DNA of 64,000 nt from Martelella sp. HB161492 (lineage in GTDB: Bacteria > Pseudomonadota > Alphaproteobacteria > Rhizobiales > Rhizobiaceae): the NCBI RefSeq assembly GCF_013184775.1, contig NZ_JAATVV010000015.1:1-64000 (forward strand), written 5' to 3'. The position numbers and the translations under genes were made by a program. The notes under the pieces were generated by a model. That model did no database searches and was not told where the DNA came from. It saw nothing but the letters and a program-made list of their open reading frames with translations. Within the stretch, counting starts at the first letter, position 1, and every line of letters starts with the position of its first letter. This document shows positions 42,734-52,645 of this stretch, one piece after another.

Positions 42734-44021
42734 TCCCTTCGCGCTCTGCCTCATCATCATTGTCGTGCTCTCGCTGATGGGCGCGTCCGTTGGCATTGCC
42801 ATGGTGGCCGGGTCGATCGTCTATCTCGGCATGGCCGGTTTTGATCCGTCGATAGCATCGGAAACCCTGCTGCAGGGCCTGTTCAACAGCTATACGCTGC
42901 TGGCCATTCCGCTTTTCATCCTGGCGGCCGACATCATGAATATGGGCAGCCTTGCAGACCGGCTGCTGGCTTTCAGCCAGGCGCTGGTCGGGCGTTTTCG
43001 CGGCGGCCTTGGCCATGTCAATGTCGTGTCCTCGGTGATCTTTTCCGGCATGTCGGGTTCGGCGATTGCCGATGCCGTCGGCATGGGGCGGATCATCATC
43101 AACATGATGACCAAGGACGGGCGCTATCCCGCCTCCTATGCGGCGGCGATCACGGCGGCGACTGCGACCGTCGGCCCGGTGATCCCGCCCTCCATTCCGA
43201 TGGTGCTCTATGCGCTCGTCTCGGATCAGTCGATCAGCTATCTGTTCGCCGCCGGTCTTCTGCCCGGGCTGCTGATGGCGCTGGTGATGGCGGTGATGAA
43301 TTTCACCATTGCCCGCCGTCGCAATTTCCCGGTCGATGAGGTCGTGCCGATCAGGAAGCTGCCGGGCATCACCTGGCGGGCATTGCCGGCGCTGATGCTG
43401 CCCGTCATTCTTCTGGGCGGGATCTATGGCGGCATTACCACGCCGACAGAAGCCGCAGCGGTCGCCGCTTTCTACGCGCTGTTCGTCTCGGTGGTGGTCT
43501 ATCGTTCGGTCCGGTTTGGCGACTTCTATTACGCTCTTCTCGGCTCGGCGAAATCGACCGCATCGGTCGGCGTGCTTGTTGCCGGTGCCATCACCTTCAA
43601 TTACGTCATCACCCGGGAGAACCTGCCGGATACGATCTCGGCCTTTATCGCGCACTATCATTTCTCGCAAGTCGGCTTCCTGATTGCCATCAATGTCCTG
43701 CTGCTGCTGCTCGGCATGTTTCTGGAGGGCGGCGCGATCCTGCTGATCATCGTGCCGATCCTGATCCCGACCGTGCAGGCCATGGGGATCGATCTTGTTC
43801 ATTTCGGCGTCATCGTCGTCGTCAACACCATGATCGGCCTGATCACGCCACCCTACGGGCTATTGCTCTTCGTCACGGCCAACATCACCAAGGAGCCGAT
43901 CAGCGCGATCATTCGCGATGTGGTGCCGTTCATCATCGCGCTGATCGTGGCGCTCGGCATCATTACCTTCTCGCCCGATTTCGTGCTCTTCCTGCCACGT
44001 CTGCTCGGATATCAGGGGTAA
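42726..44021 (+). CDS. TRAP transporter large permease (DctM family)
   Basis: A 431-residue DctM protein with about 11-12 membrane helices. Family landmarks include PLFILAADIMN, SGSAIADAVGMGRIIINMM, ATVGPVIPPSIPMVLYAL and GITTPTEAAAVAAFYALF. It couples substrate import to the ion gradient. Start ATG 42726 overlaps the small-permease stop; the quiC gene follows 4 bp later, so importer and catabolic enzyme are translated together. Confidence 0.92.
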   Translation: MTDPFALCLIIIVVLSLMGASVGIAMVAGSIVYLGMAGFDPSIASETLLQGLFNSYTLLAIPLFILAADIMNMGSLADRLLAFSQALVGRFRGGLGHVNVVSSVIFSGMSGSAIADAVGMGRIIINMMTKDGRYPASYAAAITAATATVGPVIPPSIPMVLYALVSDQSISYLFAAGLLPGLLMALVMAVMNFTIARRRNFPVDEVVPIRKLPGITWRALPALMLPVILLGGIYGGITTPTEAAAVAAFYALFVSVVVYRSVRFGDFYYALLGSAKSTASVGVLVAGAITFNYVITRENLPDTISAFIAHYHFSQVGFLIAINVLLLLLGMFLEGGAILLIIVPILIPTVQAMGIDLVHFGVIVVVNTMIGLITPPYGLLLFVTANITKEPISAIIRDVVPFIIALIVALGIITFSPDFVLFLPRLLGYQG

Positions 44022-44025
44022 GCTC

Positions 44026-45909
44026 ATGAAAATGTCGATTGCCACCGTCTCGATTTCCGGCACGCTGACCGAAAAGCTCACGGCCATCGCCGCCGCTGGC
44101 TATGACGGGATCGAGATATTCGAGCAGGATTTCATCGCCGATGTCGCCAGTCCGCGGGAGATCGGCAATATGGTGCGCGATCACGGCCTGACAATCACGC
44201 TGTTTCAGCCCTTCCGCGATTTCGAGGGCCTGCCCGAGCCGCTCAGGGCCAAGGCCTTCGACCGGGCAGAGCGGAAGTTTGACCTGATGCAGGAACTTGG
44301 CACCGATCTCATCCTGATCTGTTCTTCGGTTCATCCCCAGGCTCTGGGTGGCGTCGACAGGGCGGCGGCCGACCTTGCCGCCCTGGGGGAGCGGGCGGCC
44401 GCGCGAGGCCTGAAGATCGGCTATGAGGCGCTGGCCTGGGGGCGGCATGTCTCTGACCATCGCGATGCATGGGAGATCGTGCGCCGGGCCGACAATCCGG
44501 CGGTTGGGCTGATCCTTGACAGCTTTCACACGCTCAGCCGCAAGATTGATCCCGAGACGATCCGTTCCATTCCAGGAGACCGGATTTTCTTCGTCCAGCT
44601 GGCCGATGCTCCGGCGATCGACATGGATCTCCTCTACTGGTCGCGCCACTTCCGGAACATGCCGGGTGAGGGCGATCTGGATGTTGCCCGTTTCATGCGG
44701 GCGGTGATGGCGACCGGCTATGCGGGGCCGATCAGCCTGGAAATCTTCAACGATCAGTTCCGCGGTGGTTCTGCCGAAAACATCGCCCGCGATGGCTATC
44801 GGTCGCTGGTCGCGCTGATGGATGAGGTGCGGCGTGCCGAACCGTCTCTTGCGATCGATCTTGCTGACATGCCGCCGCCGATCCGTCCGGAAGGCGTATC
44901 CTTCATCGAGTTCGCGACCCGTGGCGCTGAAGCCGAAACCCTTGCAAAGGCGCTGGCTGCCATGGGCTTTGTCGCGACAGCCCGGCATCGCAACAAGGCG
45001 GTAACGGTCTTCCAGCAGGGCGATATCCGCATCGTTCTGAACGGAGAGACCGAGGGGCATGCTGATACGACCTATCGGGTGCGTGGCACGACCGTCTGCG
45101 ATATCGGTCTGAAAGTGCCGTCAGAGGCCGAGGCTGTTGCCCGTGCCGTGGCGCTGGGTGCCGAGCCTTTCAGCCAGCCGCCGGGGCCGGGTGAAATGGA
45201 GATTCCGGCCATTCGCGGGCTTTCCGGCAGCGTCATCCACTTCGTCAGCTCCCTATCGGGGCGCGACAAGGTCTGGGAGACCGAATTCGTGCCGACGGGT
45301 GAACTGCCAGGCCAAGATCTGCTTGCGGTTGACCACATGGCACAGACCATGAGCTATGATGACATGCTCAGTCTGACCCTGTTTTACACGACGCTGTTCG
45401 ATATGGGCAAATCGCCGATTGTCGATGTCATCGATCCGAACGGGCTGGTGCGCAGCCAGGTGGTGGAAAGCGCCGATGGCGCCCTGCGGGTGACGCTCAA
45501 TGGCGCCGACAGCCATCGCACGCTGGCGGGCAATTTCCTCACCGAAACCTTCGGCGCATCGGTTCAGCATATCGCGCTCTCCACTGACGACATTTTCGCG
45601 ACGCTGGAAAAGCTTGCGAAAAAGGGGTTTGCCCCGCTGCCGATCTCGCCGAACTATTATGATGATCTGGCGGCAAGGTTTGATTTTCCGCCGGGCCTTC
45701 TTACCCGGCTTCAGGCGATGAATGTGCTTTATGACCGCGATGCAGGCGGCGCGTTCTTCCAGTGCTACAGCCGCTCGGTGCCGGGTGGGCTGTTCTTCGA
45801 AATCGTTCAGCGCGAGCCCGGCTATCGGGGTTTCGGCGGGCCCAATGCGCCTTTCCGCATCGCTGCGCAGAAGCGGCTGATGCGACCGAAAGGCATGCCG
45901 CTGGCCTGA
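44026..45909 (+). CDS. quiC: 3-Dehydroshikimate dehydratase with HPPD-like C-terminal domain
   Basis: A 627-residue protein matching the bacterial QuiC1 type in length and layout. Residues 1-280 are a TIM barrel of the sugar-phosphate isomerase/AP endonuclease family; metal ligands appear at Glu134 (GYEALAWG), Asp165 (LILDSFHTL), Gln191 (FVQLADAP) and Glu239 (ISLEIF), the positions I recall for the Pseudomonas enzyme. Residues 290-627 are a 4-hydroxyphenylpyruvate dioxygenase-like VOC domain with DHMAQTM, VQHIALST and LFFEIVQRE as the His-His-Glu stations. It converts 3-dehydroshikimate to protocatechuate, joining the shikimate/quinate route to the pca genes. Its stop lies 7 bp from the convergent acyl-CoA dehydrogenase stop. 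Confidence 0.92.
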   Translation: MKMSIATVSISGTLTEKLTAIAAAGYDGIEIFEQDFIADVASPREIGNMVRDHGLTITLFQPFRDFEGLPEPLRAKAFDRAERKFDLMQELGTDLILICSSVHPQALGGVDRAAADLAALGERAAARGLKIGYEALAWGRHVSDHRDAWEIVRRADNPAVGLILDSFHTLSRKIDPETIRSIPGDRIFFVQLADAPAIDMDLLYWSRHFRNMPGEGDLDVARFMRAVMATGYAGPISLEIFNDQFRGGSAENIARDGYRSLVALMDEVRRAEPSLAIDLADMPPPIRPEGVSFIEFATRGAEAETLAKALAAMGFVATARHRNKAVTVFQQGDIRIVLNGETEGHADTTYRVRGTTVCDIGLKVPSEAEAVARAVALGAEPFSQPPGPGEMEIPAIRGLSGSVIHFVSSLSGRDKVWETEFVPTGELPGQDLLAVDHMAQTMSYDDMLSLTLFYTTLFDMGKSPIVDVIDPNGLVRSQVVESADGALRVTLNGADSHRTLAGNFLTETFGASVQHIALSTDDIFATLEKLAKKGFAPLPISPNYYDDLAARFDFPPGLLTRLQAMNVLYDRDAGGAFFQCYSRSVPGGLFFEIVQREPGYRGFGGPNAPFRIAAQKRLMRPKGMPLA

Positions 45910-45916
45910 AGAAAGT

Positions 45917-47485
45917 TCAGGGCATGATGGCAGGGAAGGGGGCGGCGAGAACCCGCTCCTTCAGCTCTTTCATTTCGCCCGCATCAGCCCTGCCAATGGC
46001 TGCGGCAGCGATCCTGCACCAGATTGCGCGATAGAGGATTGCCGCTGTCGCAGTGGCAAAATCATGCGCCTGCGGGCGCGGATCGGCGCATGTCACCAGC
46101 TGCTGTCGCCAGCGGTTCCAGCCATCCAGCAGCGCGGCAACATCGCTATCTCCCTGCGACAGCCGGGCAACGAGGCTGGCGAACGCGTCCGCACCGAGGC
46201 CCGCCTGATGCGTCAGGCCGCGCGTTGCAATGGTGAGTGCGTGAATGCCATTGGCGCCTTCATAGATGGCGGTGATGCGGGCATCGCGCCAGATCTGGCT
46301 CATGCCATATTCGGTGAGATAGCCATAGCCGCCCAGCACCTGAATGCCGAGATCGGCGGCGCGAATGCCTGCTTCCGTCGCGAAAAGCTTCACGACCGGT
46401 GTGAGGAAATCGGCAAGCGCAGGCCTTTCGCCGAGACAGGACTCCACCAGCGCCAGATGGGCCATGGCCCGGCTGCCGATCGTCAGCGCCCTCTGTTCGC
46501 CAAGCATGCGCCTGATATCGGCGTGGTCGGACAAGAGGGCCGCCGAACCATCCGTTTTTCGCCCCTGCTGGCGTTCGCCGGCATAGGTGCTGGCGATGTG
46601 GAAGGCGCGGGCGGCATGGGCAACGCCCTGCAGCGCCACATCGATGCGGGCGTGGTTCATGACGGTGAACATTGCCTTCAGTCCGTCGCCTTCCGCGCCA
46701 ATCCGTTCAGCCGGCGTGTCAACGAAGGCCATCTGGCAGGTGGGGGAGGCGTGAAGGCCGAGCTTTTCCTCAATGCGGGTGATGCTGAGCGTTTCGCCAG
46801 CCGTTATGCGATCGGTCAGGAATAGCGTCAGCCCCTTCACCCCGGAAGAGGCATCGCCGGTGCGCGCCAGCACCAGATGCAGGATATTTTCGCTCATATC
46901 CTGATCACCGCCCGAGATGAAGATCTTCTCGCCGGTCAGCCTGTAGCTCTCGCCGTCACGGTGCGCGAGCGTGCGGATGCGCGACAGATCCGAGCCCGCT
47001 CCCGGCTCCGTCAGGCACATGGTGGCAAGCGTCGAGCCATCGGCAAGGGGTGGGATCCATCGCTGCCTCTGCGTGTCACTGCCAAAATGAAGAAGTGTCT
47101 CGATCGCACCCGGAACGAGGTTGCAGACCATCTGCAGCGCGTGATTGGCGCCGGAAAAAATCTCGGAAATCCCTGCTGCGATCACCGGTGAAAGCCCCAT
47201 GCCGCCATAATCTTCAGGCGCTGAGAGCCCCTGCCAGCCGGCGTCCGCCAGTTCGCGATAGGCGGCGGCAAACCCCTTCGGCATGCGCACGCGTCCATCT
47301 TCGAAATGGCAGCCTTCGGCATCGCCGCCGGCATTGAGCGGTGCGATCACGCCTTCGGCAAAGGCGGCGAAATGGACGAGAATATCGCTGGTCGTCTCCG
47401 CGTCGAAGTCGGGCAGGCGGCCGGCATCGGCGATGTCAACGAGCGCGAAAAGGATATCCTCGACGGGAGCGGTAAACGGGATCAC
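45917..47485 (-). CDS. Acyl-CoA dehydrogenase
   Basis: A 522-residue FAD acyl-CoA dehydrogenase from GTG 47485, one base after the preceding stop, with GGAGG eight bases upstream; an ATG at 47518 would run into the previous gene. TEPGAGSDLS is the flavin/substrate signature, KIFISGGDQD follows, and IYEGANGIHALTIATR near 415 carries the catalytic glutamate. It is the last gene of the hydroxycinnamate operon. Since p-coumaroyl- and feruloyl-CoA are already unsaturated, it probably desaturates side-chain-saturated analogues such as dihydroferuloyl- or phloretoyl-CoA. I do not know it as part of the characterised Agrobacterium pathway. Confidence 0.88.
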   Translation of the reverse strand: MIPFTAPVEDILFALVDIADAGRLPDFDAETTSDILVHFAAFAEGVIAPLNAGGDAEGCHFEDGRVRMPKGFAAAYRELADAGWQGLSAPEDYGGMGLSPVIAAGISEIFSGANHALQMVCNLVPGAIETLLHFGSDTQRQRWIPPLADGSTLATMCLTEPGAGSDLSRIRTLAHRDGESYRLTGEKIFISGGDQDMSENILHLVLARTGDASSGVKGLTLFLTDRITAGETLSITRIEEKLGLHASPTCQMAFVDTPAERIGAEGDGLKAMFTVMNHARIDVALQGVAHAARAFHIASTYAGERQQGRKTDGSAALLSDHADIRRMLGEQRALTIGSRAMAHLALVESCLGERPALADFLTPVVKLFATEAGIRAADLGIQVLGGYGYLTEYGMSQIWRDARITAIYEGANGIHALTIATRGLTHQAGLGADAFASLVARLSQGDSDVAALLDGWNRWRQQLVTCADPRPQAHDFATATAAILYRAIWCRIAAAAIGRADAGEMKELKERVLAAPFPAIMP

Positions 47486-47486
47486 C

Positions 47487-48362
47487 TCAGGCCTCCACAC
47501 CAAGAAGACGCATGGCATTCTCCTTGAGGATCAACGGTCTGACCTCATCGCGAAACGGGGCCTTGTCGAAGGCGTCGAGCCATTTTTCCGGCGCGATCAT
47601 CGGCCAGTCGGAGCCGAACAGCATCTTCTTTTTCAGCAGCGTGTTGGCATAACGCACAAGGATTTCCGGGAAGTATTTCGGCGACCATCCTGACAGGTCG
47701 ATATAGACATTCGGCTTGTGGGTGGCGACGGACAGCGATTCCTCCTGCCAGGGGAAGGAGGGATGGGCGAGGATGATCGGCATGTCGGGGAAATCAACGG
47801 CGACATCATCGATATACATCGGATCGGAATATTTCAGCCGCATGCCGTTGCCGCCGCGCATGCCGGAGCCGACGCCGGTCTGGCCGGTATGGAACAGCGC
47901 CGGTTTGCCGGTCTCGGCAATCGCTTCGTAGAGCGGATAGGCCATGCGGTCATTGGGGTAGAAGCCCTGCATGGTGGGATGAAACTTGAAACCCTGAATA
48001 CCGTGATTTTCAACGAGATCGCGGGCTTCGCGGGCACCGAGCTTTCCCTTGGCGGGATCGATCGAGGCGAAGGGAATGAGGATGTCGGATTCCCTGGCGC
48101 AGGCCTCTGCCACTTCATAGTTGGAGTAGCGGCGAAAGCCCGTTTCGCGTTCGCTGTCGACCGGGAAGATCACAGCGGCAATGTTCATCGCGCGATAATG
48201 GGCGGCGGTCTCGGGAATGGTTGGCGGATGCGCCCAGGGGGCGTTGAAATATTTCGCCATCGATGTCTGCAGATCATCATAGCCATCATCGGCATGGCAG
48301 CCGCAGGGCTCTTCTGCATGGGTGTGGAAATCGATGGCGCGGACTTTGGAAAAATCGACCAT
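47487..48362 (-). CDS. couO: TIM-barrel metal hydrolase, probable 4-hydroxyphenyl-beta-ketoacyl-CoA hydrolase
   Basis: A 291-residue amidohydrolase-2 family protein: FHTHAEEP near 12 (metal HxH), GFKFHPTMQGF near 133, HTGQTG near 167, LAHPSFPW near 204 and FGSDWPM near 258 (Asp ligand). In Agrobacterium fabrum a protein of this superfamily is reported as the beta-ketoacyl-CoA hydrolase that releases 4-hydroxybenzoate or vanillate in the beta-oxidative deacetylation route. The flanking synthase, hydratase and dehydrogenase genes match that pathway, which is my reason for the call. It lies 11 bp after the synthase gene. Confidence 0.72.
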   Translation of the reverse strand: MVDFSKVRAIDFHTHAEEPCGCHADDGYDDLQTSMAKYFNAPWAHPPTIPETAAHYRAMNIAAVIFPVDSERETGFRRYSNYEVAEACARESDILIPFASIDPAKGKLGAREARDLVENHGIQGFKFHPTMQGFYPNDRMAYPLYEAIAETGKPALFHTGQTGVGSGMRGGNGMRLKYSDPMYIDDVAVDFPDMPIILAHPSFPWQEESLSVATHKPNVYIDLSGWSPKYFPEILVRYANTLLKKKMLFGSDWPMIAPEKWLDAFDKAPFRDEVRPLILKENAMRLLGVEA

Positions 48363-48373
48363 GGGAAAAGCCT

Positions 48374-50191
48374 TTATACGCGGATGAGTGCCGGATCCTG
48401 GTTGTCATAAAGCCGTTCGAGAAGATCGTGACGGCGGGTGATGATCCGGCGGATATTGAGGGAACCCTTGTCGGTGATCTCACCGTCCTTCAGGCTCGGC
48501 GGCTCGGCGAGAATGATGGCGCGGGCGATGCGTCGTGCCGAACCGGTGGCCTTTCGCGCCAGCATCCGCAGTTCCCAGTGGATCGCCGCCTGAAGATGTT
48601 CATCAATCACCGCGCCTTCGGACGTGTTGCCATCATGAACCATTTCGGGATCGGGAAAGATGAACAGGCCGATCTCGCCGCGATCATGGCCGCAGACCAC
48701 CAGATCGCGTACCAGCCCGCGCAGAACCTCCAGTGCTTCCAGGCGAAGGGTTCCGGCCTGCACCCAGGTGCCGGTCATGAGTTTGAAATCCTCCGAGACG
48801 CGGCCGTCAAAGACGAGGCCCCGGTCCGGATCGTCGGCGGCAACGAAACGCACCGCATCACCGGTGATCATGAAGCCTTCCGCGTCGAAGGCCTCCGCCG
48901 TCTTCTGCGGATCGTCGAGATAGCCTGGCATGACATTGATGCCCTTGACCCGGAGCTCGCAACGCATCTCGTCATCGGGCAGAAGCTTGATCTGTGTACC
49001 CGGCAGCGGCACGCCAATGACACCGGAGCGGCCGATCTGCTCATGCAGCATGATGGTCGCTGGTGCCGTCTCGGTCATGCCCCAGGAGGAGATCATCAGC
49101 GGCAGCCGGCCCTGAACCTCCATCGCCATATCCTCCAGCCGCGTCCAGATATCCTGCGGCAGCGAGGCACCGGCATAGAAGATCATGTCGAGATCGCCGA
49201 AATAGGCACGGCGCAGCGCCAGATCGTTTTCCATGGCATGCACCAGCATGGAAAAGCCGACCGGCACGTTGAAGGCCAGATTGCCGGGATGCATCTTGAT
49301 GTTTTCGATCGAGGTCGGGAAGGCCTTTGCCGTCGGTTTGCCGTGGTCGATATAGAGCGAGCCGCCATGGGCCAGCATCATGTTGACATTATGCGAGCCG
49401 CCAAAGACGTGGTTCCAGGGCAGCCAGTCGCAGATGACCGGCGGGCGCTCCTTGATGAAAGGCAGCACCGAGGCCATCTGGCTCTGATTGGCGCACATCA
49501 TCTTCTGCGTCGTCATCACCGCTTTCGGGTTTGACGTCGAACCGGAGGTGAAAAGCAGTTTTGCCAGCGTATCGGGGCCGACCCGTTCGTGCGTGGACGC
49601 AAGATCGACGCTGGCATCCCCTTTCAAAAGATCGGCGAAGGCGATGACCGGACGCGGCGCGCCTTCAGTGCTGACGGCGATGATGTCGATATCGTCGAAT
49701 TCCGGGCGCGACAGCGCCGCTGCGTAGCGCGCGGCATCATCGACAAAGGCAAGCGCCGGGCGCAATTTGCCAATCGCATAGGCAAGCCGTCCGTGCGCCT
49801 CCTCGATCAGCGAATATTGTTCGGCAAGCGGCGCTGTCGGAATGCCGGCATATTGCGCGGCAAAGGACAGGATGGCGTGATCGACGCCATTGCCGGACAT
49901 GATCAGGATCGGCCGGTCCGGCCCGTAGCCACGCCCGACAAGGGCGCTGGCAACCGCGCGCACCATGTCGCTGATTTCGCCATAGCCATGTTCGCGCCAG
50001 CCGGCGCCCGCTCGTTCTGCCAGAAACACCCGCGACGGCGCCGTTCTGGCCCAGTGATCAAGCCAGATGCCGGTATGGGCGACAACCGGATCCAGCGGCA
50101 CATTGGATGTGGCCAGCAATGCCCCGTCGGCCCTTTTCTCAAGGTTGACCGAATGCGCGATGAGTGTCAGCTCTTTGGCAAGAACTTCCAT
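48374..50191 (-). CDS. couL: Feruloyl/hydroxycinnamoyl-CoA synthase
   Basis: A 605-residue AMP-forming acyl-CoA synthetase of the feruloyl-CoA synthase group, from ATG 50191 with GGAGGAGGG four bases upstream. The adenylation motif is LLFTSGSTSNPKAVMTT, with SSWGMTETAPA and FDGRVSEDFKLMTGTWV further on; the last segment, where usual family members have GRxxDxIK, has the feruloyl-CoA synthase form. The C-terminal lysine lies in KDGEITDKGSLN. It activates hydroxycinnamates such as ferulate, p-coumarate and caffeate with CoA and ATP. It is flanked by the MarR gene upstream and the beta-ketoacyl-CoA hydrolase gene downstream. Confidence 0.88.
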   Translation of the reverse strand: MEVLAKELTLIAHSVNLEKRADGALLATSNVPLDPVVAHTGIWLDHWARTAPSRVFLAERAGAGWREHGYGEISDMVRAVASALVGRGYGPDRPILIMSGNGVDHAILSFAAQYAGIPTAPLAEQYSLIEEAHGRLAYAIGKLRPALAFVDDAARYAAALSRPEFDDIDIIAVSTEGAPRPVIAFADLLKGDASVDLASTHERVGPDTLAKLLFTSGSTSNPKAVMTTQKMMCANQSQMASVLPFIKERPPVICDWLPWNHVFGGSHNVNMMLAHGGSLYIDHGKPTAKAFPTSIENIKMHPGNLAFNVPVGFSMLVHAMENDLALRRAYFGDLDMIFYAGASLPQDIWTRLEDMAMEVQGRLPLMISSWGMTETAPATIMLHEQIGRSGVIGVPLPGTQIKLLPDDEMRCELRVKGINVMPGYLDDPQKTAEAFDAEGFMITGDAVRFVAADDPDRGLVFDGRVSEDFKLMTGTWVQAGTLRLEALEVLRGLVRDLVVCGHDRGEIGLFIFPDPEMVHDGNTSEGAVIDEHLQAAIHWELRMLARKATGSARRIARAIILAEPPSLKDGEITDKGSLNIRRIITRRHDLLERLYDNQDPALIRV

Positions 50192-50272
50192 AAATCCCTC
50201 CTCCAAGGCCATCCCTCCCCGGATCGCCTTTCATGGTCTGTCAGCAGATGGCCTTACCCGCCCTTTAGCCGC

Positions 50273-50752
50273 TCAGGAGCCAGTGCCGATGCGGCGCAGA
50301 AGATCGCGCAGCAGGTTCTGTTCATTGGCGTCGAGCGTGCCGGCAAAGAGTGCCGTTTCATGGTCGCGCACCGTCTGCCGGGCCTTTTCAAACAGCCGTC
50401 TGCCCTTCGGTGTGGCCCGCAGCGCGTAGGTGCGGCGGTCGCCGGGAACGCGGTTGCGCGAAATCAGCTCGGCATCTTCCAGTGCGTCGACAAGCACGAC
50501 CATGCCGGAGCGTTCCAGTTTCAGCGCCTGGCTCAGCTGGGTCTGCGAGATGTCCGGATTTTCGACGATGATCGACAGGACGGAGAAATCCATGATCTTG
50601 AGGCCGAGCGGCTCCAGCACACGGCGCATGTCGTCACGGATCAGCAGGAAGGCGCGCTTCATGTTGTAGCCGATGAACTCGCGCAGAATGTCGTCGCTTG
50701 GTCCTGTGGCGCTATCCTGCTGTGTGGGTTTCATCCTTGCAGTCTCGCTCAT
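50273..50752 (-). CDS. couR: MarR-family regulator of the hydroxycinnamate operon
   Basis: A 159-residue MarR protein. The winged helix covers SIIVENPDISQTQLSQALKLERSGMVVLVDALEDAELI, and the wing reads RNRVPGDRRTYALRATPKG. MarR repressors that release DNA on binding hydroxycinnamoyl-CoA (CouR, FerR/FerC types) sit next to synthase and hydratase genes, as here. It lies between the TRAP large-permease gene (17 bp) and the synthase gene (81 bp) on the same strand, so it probably regulates its own operon. The symbol is by context. Confidence 0.82.
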   Translation of the reverse strand: MSETARMKPTQQDSATGPSDDILREFIGYNMKRAFLLIRDDMRRVLEPLGLKIMDFSVLSIIVENPDISQTQLSQALKLERSGMVVLVDALEDAELISRNRVPGDRRTYALRATPKGRRLFEKARQTVRDHETALFAGTLDANEQNLLRDLLRRIGTGS

Positions 50753-50769
50753 CGTTTCTCTTCCTCTTG

Positions 50770-52092
50770 CTATCGTGCAACCAGATCCACCAGCCAGAAG
50801 CTCAGAGCCGGGAAACTGATCAATAGGATGATGCGCAGCATCTCCGACAGGATAAAGGGCACCGTGCCGATAAAAATGGAGCGCAGGGGTATGTGTTTCG
50901 CCATTGATGAAATGACGAAAAGGTTCATGCCGACCGGTGGCGTGATCATGCCGACTTCCACCACCACCAGCGTGATGATGCCGAACCAGAGCGCGGTATG
51001 TTCCGGCGTCATGCCGAAATCCAGCGCCATGATGGTCGGGAAGAACACCGGAACCGTCAGCAGGATCATCGACAGGCTGTCCATGACGCAGCCCATGATC
51101 AGGTAGAAGACCACGATTGCCAGCATCACCACCATCGGCGAAAGACCGGCCGTGCCGAACCAGGCGGCGATGTCGCTCGGCATGCGGCTGAGCGCCAGCG
51201 CGACGTTGAAGATATCGGCGCCGAAGACGATGGCGAAGATCATCGCCGAGGATGCCGCCGTATCGATCAGCGATCCGATAATATCGCGGAAACCGAGGCC
51301 GCCGGTCACGACGCCGACGATCAGCGTCAGCACGACGCCGATGGAGGCGCCCTCGGCAGGGGTGAAGAAGCCGCCATAAATGCCGCCCAGAACGACGACG
51401 AAGATGCCGACAATGTGCCAGATGCCGAGTGTCGCCCGGATGCGTTGGCCGAAGGGCACCGGTTCATGATCCGGGCCCTGATCGGGGAAAAGCCGGACAT
51501 AAAGGGCGATGGCAATGAAAAAGCCGATGACCGCGAGTGTTGCCGGTATGGTCGCGGCGAGAAACAGCTTGACGATATTCTGCTCCGTCAGGAGCGCATA
51601 GATGATCAGCACGACCGAGGGCGGGATCAGAATGCCGAGCGTGCCGCCGGCAGCCAGTGATCCGGCCGAGAGTGCGCCGGCATAGCCATGGCGGCGCATT
51701 TCCGGCAGGGCGACGCGGGCCATGGTCGATGCGGTTGCCAGCGATGATCCCGAAATCGAGCCGAACATGGCACAACCGGCAACCGCCGCCATGGCGAGCC
51801 CGCCACGAAAATGGCCGACCCAGGCATTCGATGCGGAGAATAGCCGTGCCGAAATGCCGGAGCGGGTGGCGATATGGCCCATCAGGATGAAGAGCGGCAC
51901 GATCGCAAGCTCATAGGACGTGAATTTGTCGACCCAGGCGGTATCGATGTAAAAAAGCAGGCTTTGCGGCGTCGACAGCAGCATGTAGCCGACGGCTCCG
52001 ACCCCACCCATAGCAAGCGCGATCGGCATGCGCAGGAAGATCAGCGCCAGCAGCACGACAATCATCAATATGGCAATCACCATCGGTGTCAT
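50770..52092 (-). CDS. TRAP transporter large permease (DctM family), hydroxycinnamate operon
   Basis: A 440-residue DctM protein with about 12 helices: PLFILMGHIATRSG, SGSSLATASTMARVALPEM, GTLGILIPPSVVLIIYALL and GGFFTPAEGASIGVV are the family landmarks. ATG 52092 was chosen because it overlaps the small-permease TGA (TGATG). With its partners it probably imports hydroxycinnamates or related aromatic acids. Confidence 0.9.
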   Translation of the reverse strand: MTPMVIAILMIVVLLALIFLRMPIALAMGGVGAVGYMLLSTPQSLLFYIDTAWVDKFTSYELAIVPLFILMGHIATRSGISARLFSASNAWVGHFRGGLAMAAVAGCAMFGSISGSSLATASTMARVALPEMRRHGYAGALSAGSLAAGGTLGILIPPSVVLIIYALLTEQNIVKLFLAATIPATLAVIGFFIAIALYVRLFPDQGPDHEPVPFGQRIRATLGIWHIVGIFVVVLGGIYGGFFTPAEGASIGVVLTLIVGVVTGGLGFRDIIGSLIDTAASSAMIFAIVFGADIFNVALALSRMPSDIAAWFGTAGLSPMVVMLAIVVFYLIMGCVMDSLSMILLTVPVFFPTIMALDFGMTPEHTALWFGIITLVVVEVGMITPPVGMNLFVISSMAKHIPLRSIFIGTVPFILSEMLRIILLISFPALSFWLVDLVAR

Positions 52093-52643
52093 CACGACAC
52101 CTCCGTCGTCTGCCACACCGGCCGGCGCGCACGCAGATCGTCAATCCCGGTCGCCAGCGCGATGATCGCTGAAAGGCCGGTTCCGATAATGGCTGGCAGA
52201 TAGATCATCCAGACGGGGAAGTTCAGCAGCATTGTTCTGTCGCCATAATCCAGCATGGTCAGCATGCCGTGGCAGAGACGCCAGCTTAAGATGGCCCAGG
52301 CAGCGGCGAACAGCAGTGTCCAGAGACCATCCAGACGGCGCTGGCCGCGTGTTGGCATCCATGTGGTGAACAGGTCCACCATCACATGGCCCTTGCTGTA
52401 TTGGCACAGCGGCAGAAACAGCGACGCACAGGCGGCGCAGACAAGCTGCATGGCCTCGAAATCGCCGCGTATGCCGCCAAGCCCGAGCGCGCGCAGCAGA
52501 ACCGAGATGGTGACCATGATGGCGGCGGCAAAGGCGGCCAGGCCGCCAAGGCCTGCCGAGACAAGGCTGAGCCGATAGAGCCAGAGGAAGCGGGGACGCA
52601 AGTCCCCCGCCGCCTTCAACTCGGCTGGTTTGGTCTCAGCCAT
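52092..52643 (-). CDS. TRAP transporter small permease (DctQ family), hydroxycinnamate operon
   Basis: A 183-residue DctQ-type protein with four helices, beginning near residue 24 (LYRLSLVSAGLGGLAAFAAAIMVTISVLLRA). The segment QLVCAACASLFLPLCQYSKGHVMVDL matches the second-helix region of the family. It sits between binding-protein and large-permease genes, 2 bp after the former. Confidence 0.87.
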   Translation of the reverse strand: MAETKPAELKAAGDLRPRFLWLYRLSLVSAGLGGLAAFAAAIMVTISVLLRALGLGGIRGDFEAMQLVCAACASLFLPLCQYSKGHVMVDLFTTWMPTRGQRRLDGLWTLLFAAAWAILSWRLCHGMLTMLDYGDRTMLLNFPVWMIYLPAIIGTGLSAIIALATGIDDLRARRPVWQTTEVS

Positions 52644-52645
52644 TT

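Noticed and set aside
41037-43802. Minus-strand frames of 420 and 382 codons opposite the TRAP genes
   Set aside because: Antisense shadows; histidine- and arginine-rich low-complexity translations.
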